Notes: generated by a model from the letters alone, not told the origin. Counted from the stretch's first letter, positions 24,926 to 36,451 are shown. The stretch: DNA of 64,000 nucleotides from Brachynemurus nebulosus (GCA_035578155.1 JAPWDM010000049.1:1772087-1836086); one strand, 5' to 3'. Made by a program: numbers and translations.

Positions 24926-26094
24926 ATTAGTAGAAAATGCACTACCAGTCCGTTGGTTTTGACTTTTCCTACAATTAGGAAGCATTCTGCTATAAAATTA
25001 GTTCCTACCATATACTCAATAAATTAATTATTTCTTCAAAAAAGGCATCTTCGATTTTAATGAGCTCTGGTGTGATATAATTAGTAGAAACGAGTAAATT
25101 AAACAATATACCGTATTTTTTGAACGGTGTAAATATGTTGAAATTCTACTAAAAAATAAAATTTATTTTTATACCGCAATTTTGAACTTTTAAAATTTAA
25201 GAAAAATGTCCAAAAATATATATTGCTCCAAAAATGACGTGGTTCCATTTTCCATGCTATTATACTTTCTGAAAAACTGAGTTTGAAAAATTACAGCGCT
25301 CACATATATTTTCACCAATATCTTAAGGACCAGTCAAAGTCAAGGGTTAATGATCCTAAATTTGATAGTCACTTGGGCTACTGTGTAGCTACCTATATTA
25401 TTTTAAAGATCGACCTTTCAATAATACGTTTCTATTGCAATAATTTAACGAATTGTCTACACAGAATTTTTTAATAATAATTCTGCTTCTGTAATATTTG
25501 TATGATAATTTAGTAGCGGTTTGTTCAGTGAATGTCTCTGTTAAAATGCAATGTTATATTCTAATCACCCATCTGATAATTTCAAGCGATCCTTTGGATA
25601 TCAGTAGAACTTATTTGAACATACAATTTATAATCGATTATATTACATTTAAAAAATGGAAGACAAGTTGAAAACCCCTGGAATATCATACAGGTTGCAT
25701 TTATGAACAAACTGAGTAAATATGTTTAGTAATAATGCAGGTAAAATGGGTGTAGGAATTCCCCTGTAAAGAAGAGATTTCAGGTGAAATATTTGAAGCT
25801 AAATTCAAGAAAATTTTGAGGCTAGAGCTTTCAACTACAGAATTTGTTGAACAACTTTTATAGAACTTCAGACTTCGAAGATAGCGCCATCGATCATTTT
25901 GCTAATCAGTAACCCAACCCAACCTAACCCAACCTAATAGTAATTTTCACTCCATTGTATTATAATGTTACATTATCCTTACTGATTCTATTGACTTCTT
26001 CTCCTTCAAAAACTCCTTGCATATTTAGAAGAGACATCCTATGTGCGACTTGTAATTTAATGTAAAATATAACACAAATATATACCTCTTTTCA
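24926..26094. other. AT-rich intergenic DNA, no gene seen
   Basis: Only short AT-biased frames. A short run of AACCCAACCTAACCC-type sequence lies at about 25913-25937. It resembles the insect telomere motif CCTAA only loosely and has too few units to call. Confidence 0.55.
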
Positions 26095-26300
26095 GATAAA
26101 ATTGATCATGAGTTTTCGTTAAAAAATTAAATAATTCTTATATTCAAAACAAATCGATCTTCTATCCTTTTCTAAAAATAAACTGCAAATTTAAAATTTA
26201 TATAAATGCAATAATAAAAGAGATAAAGCCAAGAAAACAGAAATTATTTAAATTCAAAGTTACGAAGCATGGTTAAATTTAACTGAAATAGACCATACAT
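26095..26300 (+). repeat. Dispersed repeat E, copy 1
   Basis: About 200 bp shared with 46568-46785 (same strand) and, in part, 54410-54552 (opposite strand). Shared phrases are ATTGATCATGAGT, AACTGCAAATTTAAAATTTA, AGATAAAGCCAAGAAAAC and CATGGTTAAATTTAA. No coding sequence; the family is unidentified. Confidence 0.75.
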
Positions 26301-26500
26301 ACAAATCGACTGCTACTTACTAAATTTCAACTTTTCGACGAATGGCTGAACAAACAGTATTTCTACTGGTCGTTTTAGATTACGTCTGCTTCCACTGTTT
26401 TATCACGCTACGCCACTGAATATGGTTCTGTTTACCGAATAATAGATAGCACATTATTTTCCTCAAATCACACTCTACTCGTGGCTTTAATGTTGTTGTC

Positions 26501-26779
26501 TATAAAATAGAGTCTTTATAATAAATAGAATCGTGAGATGCCTGTCATTTGTTGTACAAAACAGAGCGGGAAACTTCAAAATTAATTATCACATGCTTGA
26601 ATAAATATTTTTGAGTACATAATTATTGCTAGTAAACAATTAAAAAGTTTTAATTTAATTAATTTTTTCTAGGTTAAACTAAATGATTTTTGTTAATATT
26701 TATTTCCGGTCTAATTTGAAGCAATCAGCATCCAACACACATGTCATGACTCTATTTATTATAGGGATTCTACTATAAA
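26501..26779. mobile_element. MITE, about 280 bp, TIR about 36 bp
   Basis: The left end TATAAAATAGAGTC, then TATAATAAATAGAATC, pairs with the inverted right end TTTATAGTAGAATC, then TATAATAAATAGAGTC. AT-rich interior with no coding sequence. Confidence 0.65.
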
Positions 26780-27076
26780 TTGGTTTTACGCACCATCTAG
26801 TTACTATAATATAATAGTGTTCATTAGCCTAACCTAAACTCATTTTTGTTGCAATACTGTACACTTTGCATACCATTATATTATTAAGGTACATTGTAAA
26901 TATATGTATACGTTACCTGTCAGTTTCCATCATAGTAGCGATACTTCATATGATTTTATATTTACCAATAAATTGAAATATTTGATGGCTTACTCTATAG
27001 TATACAGATATAATAATAATTTTCACTATGATGGTACACCATGTCTCTTCTCTTCCACTCACTTTTTTCTGTTATT

Positions 27077-27208
27077 AGCGAGCTTCCAGAACAGAACTGG
27101 AAATTCAGCTATTACGGTCTTCGTCAGGACGCGACTTCAGCGCGGGACTAAAAAGAAATATGTTTTGAGGTCCCTACAATACGAAAATGGTATTCACTAA
27201 AATTTATA
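27077..27208 (+). repeat. Family F repeat, copy 2 (split by a MITE)
   Basis: Contains GGAAATTCAGCTATTACGG, GCGGGACTA, GAAATATGTTTTGAGGTCC and ATTCACTAAAATTTATA as in the other F copies. It then breaks off at the TA position, where a 372-bp MITE is inserted. The (TA)n resumes at 27582. Confidence 0.75.
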
Positions 27209-27576
27209 GGGTAAACTTAGTAGTAACTGGCCACTTGAGCGCTTTTACAACTTTAATTTAGTGTTGTGTGAAAACGTGTTTTCAAATCAGTGTTTTCTCA
27301 ATATAAATGTAAAAGGCATGTATATTTTTGGTTTTATAAGGTTTTTAATTAAAGAGTTAAAGCAGTGAATAATACTTTTTTTATTAAAAACTTCAAATAG
27401 TACAAATTAAGTAGAAACTGGCCACCAAATTTAGAAACTTGCAACACAAAAAAGTATCTAAAATATAAGATCGTTGATAAAATGATGCACGAAAAGAGAA
27501 ATGGATGGCGTAACAATGAAGTAAATCTTATTTTTTCAAACTTTCAAAGTGGTTATTGGCCAGTTACACCTCAGCT

Positions 27577-27580
<4 letters not shown>
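27209..27580. mobile_element. MITE, 372 bp, inserted into the TA tract of family F
   Basis: The ends GGTAAACTTAGTAGTAACTG and, inverted, GGTAAGCTGAGGTGTAACTG give a TIR of about 24 bp containing AACTGGCCA. AGTAGAAACTGGCCACC near 27410 is a subterminal repeat of the same motif. The flanks TTATA on the left and TTATA on the right fit a target duplication, though the surrounding TA repeats make its exact length uncertain. Confidence 0.65.

Positions 27581-27581
<1 letters not shown>

Positions 27582-27664
<83 letters not shown>
27582..27664. repeat. (TA)n microsatellite
   Basis: About 83 bp; the TA tract of family F copy 2, pushed away by the MITE. Confidence 0.97.
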
Positions 27665-27668
<4 letters not shown>

Positions 27669-27796
27669 ACGTGCCCTACAATTATTTGGTATTAATTAAA
27701 ATAAAATTTCTTAATTTTGAAATTAAAAGTTTCTAAAATTCTAAATTGTAAAACTTTTTAAACACCGAGTAAGTTGGTATCAATGTTACAGTACAG

Positions 27797-29057
27797 TTAG
27801 CGATATTCTAAAGGATGCTCATGCTCATGCTCATACTCATGCTCATGCTCATGCTCATGCTCATACTCATGCTCATGCTCATGCTCATGCCCATACTCAT
27901 ACTCATACTCATACTCATACTCTACTTGTTCATACTTACTTTGCTTCATTTGCTTACAATAATTTTCGTATACCTTTTCCAATAATTTTTGGGATGACTT
28001 TTCGAGAGGGTGTTATTAGTGACCATAAACTTTCAAGATGTCAAATTATTTTTTATTACTCATGCGGGAGAAGTACTAACTTAGCGCACACATTTCTGTA
28101 CGCAAAATAGCTGTTTGTCCACTGTACTCTTCCCGCATACTTTTTTGCGTGTGGAAAGTAACTTTCCACACGCAAATTGACAATAAAACACGCAAAATTT
28201 AATCAAAACACGCAAAGCCGCCTCTTAATTTTTCATTTAATAAATATTTCATAATTATTTCTATAGAAACCACCAACAAAGTAATTTAAACGATAATTAA
28301 TTCAGAAAAAAAAGACAAACACTTAAAAATATTATTTTAAAAAGTAATAAAAATGTCAAAAATAGGTGATAATAATAGAAAACAGTATGTGAAATTCGTA
28401 ATAAAAAATAGTATGTGCAACTCGTGCGGGATTGTCAAAAAAGTGTGGAAAAAATATTTTGGAAAATATAAATTTTGGAAAACATTACAAATAATTAGTA
28501 TATTAATTTTTGAATAAAATATTTAGCAAAGTAACATATTTTTTATTGCGTCAACATTTTATAGACGGGTAGAATATTTACTATTATTGTAAATATTTTT
28601 TCAAAAATCAAGTATTCTCTATGTTCAAGATTTCTCTGAGCGATACGTGTTTGATACTTTTTTTGCGTGTTTTGATTTTATTTTGCGTGTTTTATTGTCA
28701 ATTTGCGTGTGGAAAGTTACTTTCCACACGCAAAAAAGTATGCGGGAAGAGTACAGTGGACAAACAGCTATTTTGCGTACAGAAATGTGTGCGCTAAGTT
28801 AGTACTTCTCCCGCATGAGTAATAAAAAATAATTTAACATCTTGAAAGTTTATGGTCACTAATAACACCCTCTCGAAAAGTCATCCCAAAAATTATTGGA
28901 AAAGGTATACGAAAATTATTGTAAGCAAATGAAGCAAAGTAAGTATGAACAAGTAGAGTATGAGTATGAGTATGAGTATGAGCATGAGCATGAGCATGAG
29001 CATGAGCATGAGCATGAGCATGAGCATGAGCATGAGCATCCTTTAGAATATCGCTAA
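27797..29057. mobile_element. Foldback element with hexanucleotide arrays in both arms
   Basis: Arms of about 400 bp (27797-28218 and 28663-29057) are near-perfect inverted copies starting TTAGCGATATTCTAAAGGAT. Each arm carries a GCTCAT/ACTCAT hexamer array: about 18 units at 27814-27922 and about 14 units at 28957-29039. Each arm also has a smaller palindrome, GCGTGTGGAAAGT, one base, then its complement (28147-28173 and about 28702-28728). The loop of about 440 bp is AT-rich with no gene. Open frames through the arms translate as Glu-His/Glu-Tyr or Ala-His repeats and are artefacts of the hexamers. Confidence 0.9.
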
Positions 29058-29546
29058 TTGTGTTGTGTCGGTCATTATATATTCGCATTAATTCCTTGTG
29101 AACAAAAGCACAGTAGTTATACATGTTTTGGCAGTTATGACTGCATATAAATGGGCTCGCCTGTCAGTTAAAAATTTCTTTTTACTATAAGTTTACGTTT
29201 TGCAACCTTCAGGTCTTTAAATTGGCAAAATATTTCATTTGTTCAAAATTTCATTGAATATATGAGTTTTATATGTGAATTCCCAAATGTTGGTTTATGT
29301 TTAATAAATTGTGTTGATAATATGGATGTTTTCTGGAAAAATAACATCTGATTCAACGTTCAATGGTGGAGTTTTGCATGGCGGTTTTGCACCCAAGGTT
29401 TTATGAAGAAGGGTGGTAGCTGAGCATTTGTTAAATTTTCCAACAATCTAGTGCCGATGTCACATATCAAACATCACATGCCTACAGCAAATCTAAGACG
29501 TCAATTTTGATTTTGGCGATTTCTTTTGTCTGTGATAAAGGCTATT

Positions 29547-29655
29547 GGCGGATAAGCATGGGTAGAAATGCCCCCGCACAAATTTTGTTGGTTTTTTTTT
29601 CTGCTAACTGCTCTCGATATAAGATTAAAATTTACTGAGTTTCAACCCTAAAAAA
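29547..29655 (+). repeat. Block G of family R, solo copy
   Basis: Starts AAGGCTATTGGCGGATAAGC and continues with GGGTAGAAATGCCC, TGTTGG, TTCTGCTAACTGCT and TTTACTGAG. Also found near 38265, 46370 and (inverted) 56170. No coding sequence. Confidence 0.75.
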
Positions 29656-29703
29656 CTCACCCTTTGGAGGTAAAAAATAATTTTTTGAAAATCAAAAAAA
29701 AAA

Positions 29704-31168
29704 TGGCTGGATTTGGCTGGAATTTTTATATTTTAGACACCTTTATAGTGTATCTTAGAAAAAATTATCAGCTTCAAAAAAAAATTATACCCCCTCCCCC
29801 CAGAGAAGAAAAAAACTGTTTAATTTTTCAATATTTTTTTTCATCAACTTGTACAATCACCAAAATTTTTTTGCAGGCTTCCTACTATGACCGATACAAC
29901 ATAATTTTTTCAGATTTTTCCTCTGGGTGCGTCATAGTTAAATAAAATAAAATATCAAAAAAGATTTTTTTTTTCGAGGTTATGTTTGTTGTACAATCAC
30001 TAAAATATTTCTACAGGCTCCTCACTATGATTAATAGAATATATAATTTTTCCAGAATTTTTTCCCTGGTGCATCATAGTTAAAAAAATTGAATGTCCGG
30101 GAATATTTTTTAGCGATAGGCATAGGCCTCCGGGTACTCAATCGATTGGAAATCGTTTGCAAATTTTGAATATGTTCATAAGAACGTTTGTGATTCCGTA
30201 GTTTTCGAAAAAAAAAGAAAATGGTCGACTCAAATCTTAAAATTCCTCGATCAGCTGAACACATCATCAGTCTTTGAAAACATCAAAATAACAATTATCT
30301 ACTGCAAATGAGACTAATAAAAAATAATATTTAATATATCGACAGATATTTTTTTACTAAACTTGGGTAAACTTCTATGTAGTATCTCAATCTTGGTTCT
30401 CGAGTAAGAACTTATATGTAGCTATAATATTGTATCATATGTTCTATCAAATGTAACTTGGTATATAATATGTTATAACATGTTACATCAAATAGAATCA
30501 CAGATATGTAAAAATATTTTTGTGAATATACCGCGAACGTAATCACTAAAAAAATATTTCTCAGTCTCATTTGCAATAATCATCATTTTGATAGTTTCAA
30601 AAACTTATGATAAGTGTTTGGCTGATTGAGGAATTTGAAGATTTGAGTCGACTATTTTCTTTTTTTCGAAAACTAAGCAATCAGAAATGTTTTTATGAAC
30701 ATATTTAAAATTTGCAAACGATTTCCAATCGACTGAGTACCCGGAAACCTATACCTATCTCTAAAAAAATATTCTCGGACATTTAGTTTTTTTAACTATG
30801 ATGCACCCGGAAAAAAATTCTGGAAAAATTATGTGTTCTATCAATCATAGTGAGGAGCCTGTAGTAATATTTTGGTGATTGTACAACGAACATAACCTCG
30901 AAAAAAAAATCTTTTTGGACATTTTATTTTTTTTTAACTATGACGTACTCGGAAAAGAAATCTGAAAAAATTATGTTGTATCGGTCATAGTAGGAAGCCT
31001 GCAAAAAAATTTCGGTGATTGTACCATAGCTACAAGTTGATGAAAATAAATATCGAAAAATTAAAGAATTTTTTGGGGGAGGTTATAACTTTTTTTTGAA
31101 GCTGATAATTTTTTCTGAGATACACTATAGAGGTATCTAAAACATATAAAAATTCCAGTGAAATCCGT
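29704..31168. mobile_element. Large foldback element, 1.47 kb, arms about 610 bp
   Basis: The left arm 29704-30315 is matched in inverted order by 30560-31168: ACACTATA..GGTATCT, AAGCTGATAATTTTT, AGGCTTCCTACTATGACCG, AGGCTCCTCACTATGA, GATTGGAAATCGTTTGCAAA. Within each arm a subunit of about 125 bp (TTGTACAATCAC ... GCTTCCTACTATGA ... ATCATAGTTAAA) is itself duplicated in tandem. The loop of about 245 bp is AT-rich. No transposase, so non-autonomous. Confidence 0.85.
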
Positions 31169-31498
31169 CAGGCCATCAGTATGTGTCACATGTTGTTCCC
31201 GTGTGCTAGTCAACCAACTTGCTGGTAGCATAAAATTTCCATGTTGTAACCAACATTCAGTATCAATTTCAGCTATCTTCGTGCGTATCAAGATATTATA
31301 TATACAGTATTTTCTGAGCTCTCGGAGGACTGTAAACGAAAAACATCAATGAAAGGCACGAATACATTAGTATGGGCAAGAGGGTTTCGGTCCTTTTTAA
31401 ACTTTTCTATGCCCTTTGTATCACATTACTACAACTACGCCCTCATTCACACGTTGTGTAATTAACCATTAAATTTAATATTTTATTAATCATGCAGA

Positions 31499-31500
<2 letters not shown>

Positions 31501-31561
<61 letters not shown>
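31501..31561. repeat. (TA)n microsatellite
   Basis: About 60 bp of TA at the left border of a P-element fragment. Confidence 0.97.
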
Positions 31562-31564
<3 letters not shown>

Positions 31565-31678
31565 GCTGAGCCATTTTAATCTTTGCATCTAAATATCTCG
31601 CCAGCGGCGCCACCTATCAAAAAATGACCTTTACAAAAGTTGTTAGGTACGAAGGGGGACATTAAATGGTGACCTTAC
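31562..31678 (+). repeat. Family P, end fragment
   Basis: Same as the first roughly 115 bp of the full P element at 31827: CATTTTAATCTTTGCAT, ATATCTCGCCAG, AAAAATGACCTTTACAAAAG, ACGAAGGGGGACATT, GGTGACCTTA. It is cut off where the T fragment begins. Confidence 0.8.
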
Positions 31679-31759
31679 CTACAACTCTTATTTGAACAAT
31701 TTTTCGATTAAATCACCGGTTTGGCTGTAATCAAAATGGCAACTCTCCAAAAATTCACG

Positions 31760-31762
<3 letters not shown>
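31679..31762 (-). repeat. Family T, terminal fragment
   Basis: Only the terminal inverted repeat of T is present (minus strand: CAGCGTGAATTTTTGGAGAG, then GTTGCCATTTTGATTACAGC). It matches the ends at 32656 and 34033. It is joined directly to the P fragment on its left and to (TA)n on its right. Confidence 0.8.

Positions 31763-31763
<1 letters not shown>

Positions 31764-31826
<63 letters not shown>
31764..31826. repeat. (TA)n microsatellite
   Basis: About 63 bp of TA between the T fragment and the full P element. Confidence 0.97.
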
Positions 31827-31830
<4 letters not shown>

Positions 31831-32577
31831 GGACCATTTTAATCTTTGCATTTAAATACCTCGCCAGAGGTGCCACCACCAAAAAATGACCTTTACAAAA
31901 GTTGTTAAGTACGAAGGGGGACATTGAATGGTGACCTTAAATTTAACCTTGGATTTCATTTTCAAGTTCATTTTGAGGTCAAGTCGTATTTTTCAAATGG
32001 AACGACCTACTTTTTATATCGGATTCTGAAAGAGAGTGAAATTTCAGGTCGAAAATGCTATGAACGAATTTTTTTTATTAACCTTTAATTTTTCACTTTT
32101 TAGCTATGAAATTTTTTAGTTATGAAAAATTATTTTTTCATAAATTTTTAGTGTCATTTGTTTCTGGATTTTGACCTAAAAATGACCTTCACAGATCATT
32201 AAAAACGAACAGAAGCTCCTATTTTACGTCTCCAAAAGATGCCGACACTTTAAAGTTAGGTTTTTCTTTTAAAATCTAATTTTTGTTTTTGATTGTTCTT
32301 TGGTGGTCTTTACACCTCTTAAGGTCAGTGATAAAAAACTTCGTTTGTAGCATTTTCGACGTGAAATTTCACGCTCTTTCAGAATCCGAAATAAAAAGTA
32401 GATCGTTCCATTTGAAAAATACGACTTGACCTCAAAATGACCTTGAAAATGAAATTCAAGGTCAGATTTAAGGTCACCATTTAATTTCCCCCTTCGTACC
32501 TAACAACTTTTGTAAAGGTCATTTTTTGGTGGTGGCGCCTCTGGCGAGATATTTAAATGCAAAGATTAAAATGGCCC

Positions 32578-32581
<4 letters not shown>
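31827..32581. mobile_element. Family P palindromic element, 755 bp
   Basis: Arms of about 245 bp (31827-32070 and 32330-32581) are inverted copies: AGGTGGACCATTTTAATCTT at the left, GGGTGGGCCATTTTAATCTT inverted at the right. Inner phrases are TTGAGGTCAAGTCGTATTTT, GGAACGACCTACTTTTTAT and GAAATTTCAGGTCGAAAATGC. It is flanked by (TA)n on both sides. No coding sequence; a large MITE or foldback. Confidence 0.85.

Positions 32582-32655
<74 letters not shown>
32582..32655. repeat. (TA)n microsatellite
   Basis: About 74 bp of TA between the P and T elements. Confidence 0.97.
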
Positions 32656-32658
<3 letters not shown>

Positions 32659-34032
32659 CGTGAATTTTTGAAGAGTTGCTATTTTGATTACAGCCAAACC
32701 GGTGATTTAATCGAAAAATTGTTCAAATAAGAGTTGTAGATATTGACGGAGGCAACCGCTTGATATAGTCAGGAGCTTTATAGCCCCTATGGTTTTCGAG
32801 TTTTGATACAAACTTATAGGTTTTTAAATGGAAACGTATTAAAAGTTTTTCAATAATTTGTTTATGATTCAAAACTACCAGTAACACTGAAATTTTCATT
32901 GTTTTGCCTCATATTTTGGAGTAATTACGTTTTAAAAATGACACTTTTAAATTTCATACTCAAGTACTTGCAAATGATTAGGATTTTACGTAAATTAAAA
33001 AGATATTGGCTCAATATGGTTCCATTTTTGACAATGTAGTAACGAAAAATTAAACGATTATTACGTTTTCCATCGGAAATTATAATTATTAAATAGATTA
33101 AATTATCATATAAAAATGGTAACTAAGTACAATAAGAAAATAAAATTTCAGTTTTCATTCATTGAAAACTAAAAAAAAAAAATATTTTTCTGAAATGTCA
33201 CTGTTTGACAGATACAAAGACGTTTATACATATTTTTGTAGCAAGTATTTTTAAAGGAAATGAAAAGTTTTTTGTGAAAAAGCTTCTCCTTTCTAATTTC
33301 GTTTGTAATAAAAAGAAAATACTATCGAATTTCAAATATTTTTACACTATTTGAGTACACTTGTTAATAATATTTTCGTTCCCAATTAACTTCACTTTGC
33401 TACTATTAAGAAACGCCAATGTCATTTTGATTTGTATTGGGTATGTACATTTATTTCACCTGCCACCTGTCGTTCTATAAATAAATAAAAATAAATATAT
33501 TTTTCAGTAAATTACTTTTACATTAAGTTACTTTAAATACCAATCTTTTAAAATAATTTGATTTTATTATACAAAAATGATAAAAACTTGACATAGAGCC
33601 CGACATCTATACTCCAAAATCTGCATTACTACCATCTATATTACAGAAAATAATACAAAATAAGGTTCTTTTCTTGGATGTAATAGAAATTTTAGTCGGC
33701 TAAAACTCTGTCGGTTGAAAGAGCCTCAAATACATATGCATATTTCTACCGCCTAACTGTTAAAAAAAGAAAAATTCCAAAAATATCCTTGGGAAAAATA
33801 TTTTTTTTTTTCATTTATATTTTTATATATTCACTGATGCATTAGATCAGTTTTATCGAAAAATTAACATATAGTCTCATATAAAAATCTATAAGTTTGT
33901 ATCATAACTCGAAAACGATAAGAGTTATAAAGCTCCTGACTATAGCAATTGGTCAAACTCTTAATTGAACAATTTTTCGATTAAATCAACGGTGTGGCTG
34001 TAATCAAAATGGCAACTCTCCAAAAACTCACG

Positions 34033-34033
<1 letters not shown>
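32656..34033. mobile_element. TIR DNA element, family T, copy 2 (fuller copy)
   Basis: TIRs of about 185 bp (32656-32840 and 33850-34033): ACAGCGTGAATTTTTGAAGA and, inverted, ATAGCGTGAGTTTTTGGAGA. Both continue through TTTAATCGAAAAATTGTTCA, AGTCAGGAGCTTTATA, TTTTCGAGTT and ACAAACTTATAG. The interior is AT-rich with no transposase. Both ends touch (TA)n tracts. It serves as the empty site for the nested insertion in copy 1. Confidence 0.85.

Positions 34034-34097
<64 letters not shown>
34034..34097. repeat. (TA)n microsatellite
   Basis: About 64 bp of TA at the right border of T copy 2. Confidence 0.97.
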
Positions 34098-34100
<3 letters not shown>

Positions 34101-34639
34101 TATATATAAAAAATATATAGTCTCTCTCTTTTTACACACGTCTTTTATCATCCTCGCCGTATCGGCGAAGTGCCAACTTAAGGAAAATTTCTTTTGAATA
34201 AATTAACACCAAAATTAATAATTACTTCCTTTTGACAGAATACGAAAAGCGGATTTTTTTGTGTCTTTAATTATTTAAAACAAACTCTTTAAAATAATAA
34301 TAATGAAATGAGATTCGTTCGTATAACGATTTATGGCTGAATAAGGGAGTATCTGATACATTTATGCCTTTTTTATCCACGGAGAATTTTAAACAGTAAT
34401 GTTACACTCAAAATTTCTTGTTAGTTAGTGCAATAATATTAGCGGAATACAGCATTAAATAAATTAATTTACTTGCCGTAAATATAAAAAATGCTTCAGA
34501 GAATATTGTTGAACAGACAACAATAGTTCAACTATATTACCTTATAGTTACAGAAACAAAATAATTTTATAAATACGATTATTATTGTTACGCTAACACA
34601 AAATAACAATGTACAAAAAATTAACTACACACTTGATTT

Positions 34640-35377
34640 GGAACGTTTTTTCTACTGTTAAAGAGCTAAACTATTTCAGATGGATGTATATCATGTTAAA
34701 TGAGATCCCCAAGACTTCTTCATAAGTTATTGAGGTTCGCCAGAGTTCTTGTTCCCCTAAAGCGGTAAAAATATAGTACCCAACCAATTTGAAAATCATG
34801 TGTTTGTTAGAGAGCTATACTATCTTAGATGGATATTGGTTATTTTATATAAGATCCGCCAGGATCCTGGTGACCCAAAAGCGGCAAAAGAAATAATAAA
34901 ACCGATTTTGAAATGTTTTTATTGTGAGAAAGTTAAAATATTTTAGATAAATATTCAATATAAGCTATCTTACATATGGTCCATTTGAATACTGGAGACT
35001 CAAAAACACCAAAATTAAACTATAAAACTGATTTTAGAAATTTTTTCATTGTTAGAGAGTTGAATGATTTAGATGAGCGGACGCTATGTTATATGATGTT
35101 CGCTAGAGTCCTGGGGTCCCAAACCCGCCTAAAATTAACTAGCAAACTGATTTTGAAAATTTTCTCACCGTTAAAAAATTAAGCTCTTTCAAATGCATGT
35201 ATGCTATATTGAATGAAATCCACCAGGGTCCTGGGAACCCAAAAGCGCCAAAAATTAACTACTCAAACGATTTTGAGAATTTTTTTACTGTTAGAGAGCT
35301 AAATTATTTTAGATACAAGTTGTTATATGAGATCCTCCAGTGTCCAATTTTCTGTCGACATATTTATGTATCTTTGT
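34640..35377 (+). repeat. Diverged tandem array, about 120-bp unit, six copies
   Basis: The anchor GTTAGAGAGCTAAATTATTT recurs in mutated form starting near 34657, 34806, 34924, 35051, 35170 and 35290, i.e. spacings of 149, 118, 127, 119 and 120. Within each unit come GAGATCCGCCAGGGTCCTGG, CCAAAAGCG and AAACTGATTTTGA. Units differ strongly, so the array is old. It ends where the R-family arm begins. ORFs through it are incidental. The preceding 34098-34639 shows nothing. Confidence 0.8.
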
Positions 35378-35478
35378 TTTCAGTAGAATTTTTTCTTGAA
35401 AAACTTAGACTTACACAGCCTATACGATAAGAACGGCGAGAGTAGGAGCGCTATTCGTTTTCGGACCCGTAAAACACG

Positions 35479-35559
<81 letters not shown>

Positions 35560-36414
35560 CCGCTACATTTTGACATGTGTAGGGTTCTCCTATGGAAGTT
35601 AAGAGCTGAAATTTGGTAAGTGGGGCTCATTCCGATGTACAACAATACTATCAAAGTGGGGTAAAATTTAGGGCAAATTTTGGATCCTACCCAAATTTAA
35701 GGGGGTGGTGGGGGGAAACAAAACAATAAAACTTTCCCAAACTGGTTGGAAATAATGTTTCGGCCAATTATCTACAACATATCCAAAATTCAGCTTCCAA
35801 GGATGATTTGGAGGAAGCAGAGTGGGGAAAACGCGTTTTGGCTGGATCTAATAGGCCCACACGCCCCCAGAATTAACGTAGAGAGTTGAAATTTGGTGTA
35901 TTGATAAAGTTCGTACCTAGGTTGTACTTTTTGGTAGTTTTAATATCTTACCCCTCACCCCCCTCCCCTTTTTTAGCTACAATTTCATGCATTTTCGACG
36001 TTTTCGAAGTTTGTACCACTCGCACAGCTCACCCAAATAAACCTAGGGGGCTGAAATTGTATGTAGAGGTTGAGTTAATAGCCGGCCACTGCTTTTTGGA
36101 GGTTTCAACTTTTAACGGTTACCCCCATGATTTTTATGTCAGTATTTCCTTGATTTTTTGCTTTTTTTCTAACACCCCTAGAGACTCTCTGAGTAAACGT
36201 AGAGGGCTGAAATTTTGCACATGTATTGAGTTAGTATCCAGTTAATGCACTTTAGGGATTCCACGTTACTTTTCCCCCCACTTCTCTCACTTTTACTTCG
36301 GAATTCAATGGCATTTTTAAATGTGTTTAAAATGGTTTATTTTTATACTGTAATACAAGTAGGCGTATGGTAAATATAAAATTTAAAAAAAATGAACTTA
36401 CTTTTATAACAAAT
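35378..36414 (-). mobile_element. Family R arm, copy A
   Basis: Outer end GACTTACACAGCCTATACGA, then (TA)n at 35481-35557, then several diverged units of about 160 bp (each with a CTGAAATTTGGT-like phrase, GAGTTAGTA, and a G/C-rich pair such as ACCCCCATGATTTTTA), ending with ACAAGTAGGCG. The inverted partner is copy B at 39616-40935. No protein signature in any frame. Confidence 0.8.
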
Positions 36415-36431
36415 TCAATACATACATATCT

Positions 36432-36451
36432 GGGGGCACGGCAGTGCCCCC
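36432..36451. other. GC-rich hairpin in AT-rich DNA
   Basis: GGGGGCAC, 4 nt, GTGCCCCC. A strong 8-bp GC stem standing out from about 70% AT surroundings, followed by CGCCAAGACGAGC. It could be the terminal hairpin of a rolling-circle element, but no CTRR end was seen at the expected distance. Confidence 0.6.

Noticed and set aside
25913..25937. Interstitial telomere repeat
   Set aside because: AACCCAACCTAACCC-type sequence is too short and irregular compared with (CCTAA)n.
27797..29124. ORFs rich in Glu-His/Glu-Tyr and Ala-His repeats
   Set aside because: They translate the GCTCAT hexamer arrays in the foldback arms; the mirror arm gives the same pattern on the other strand.
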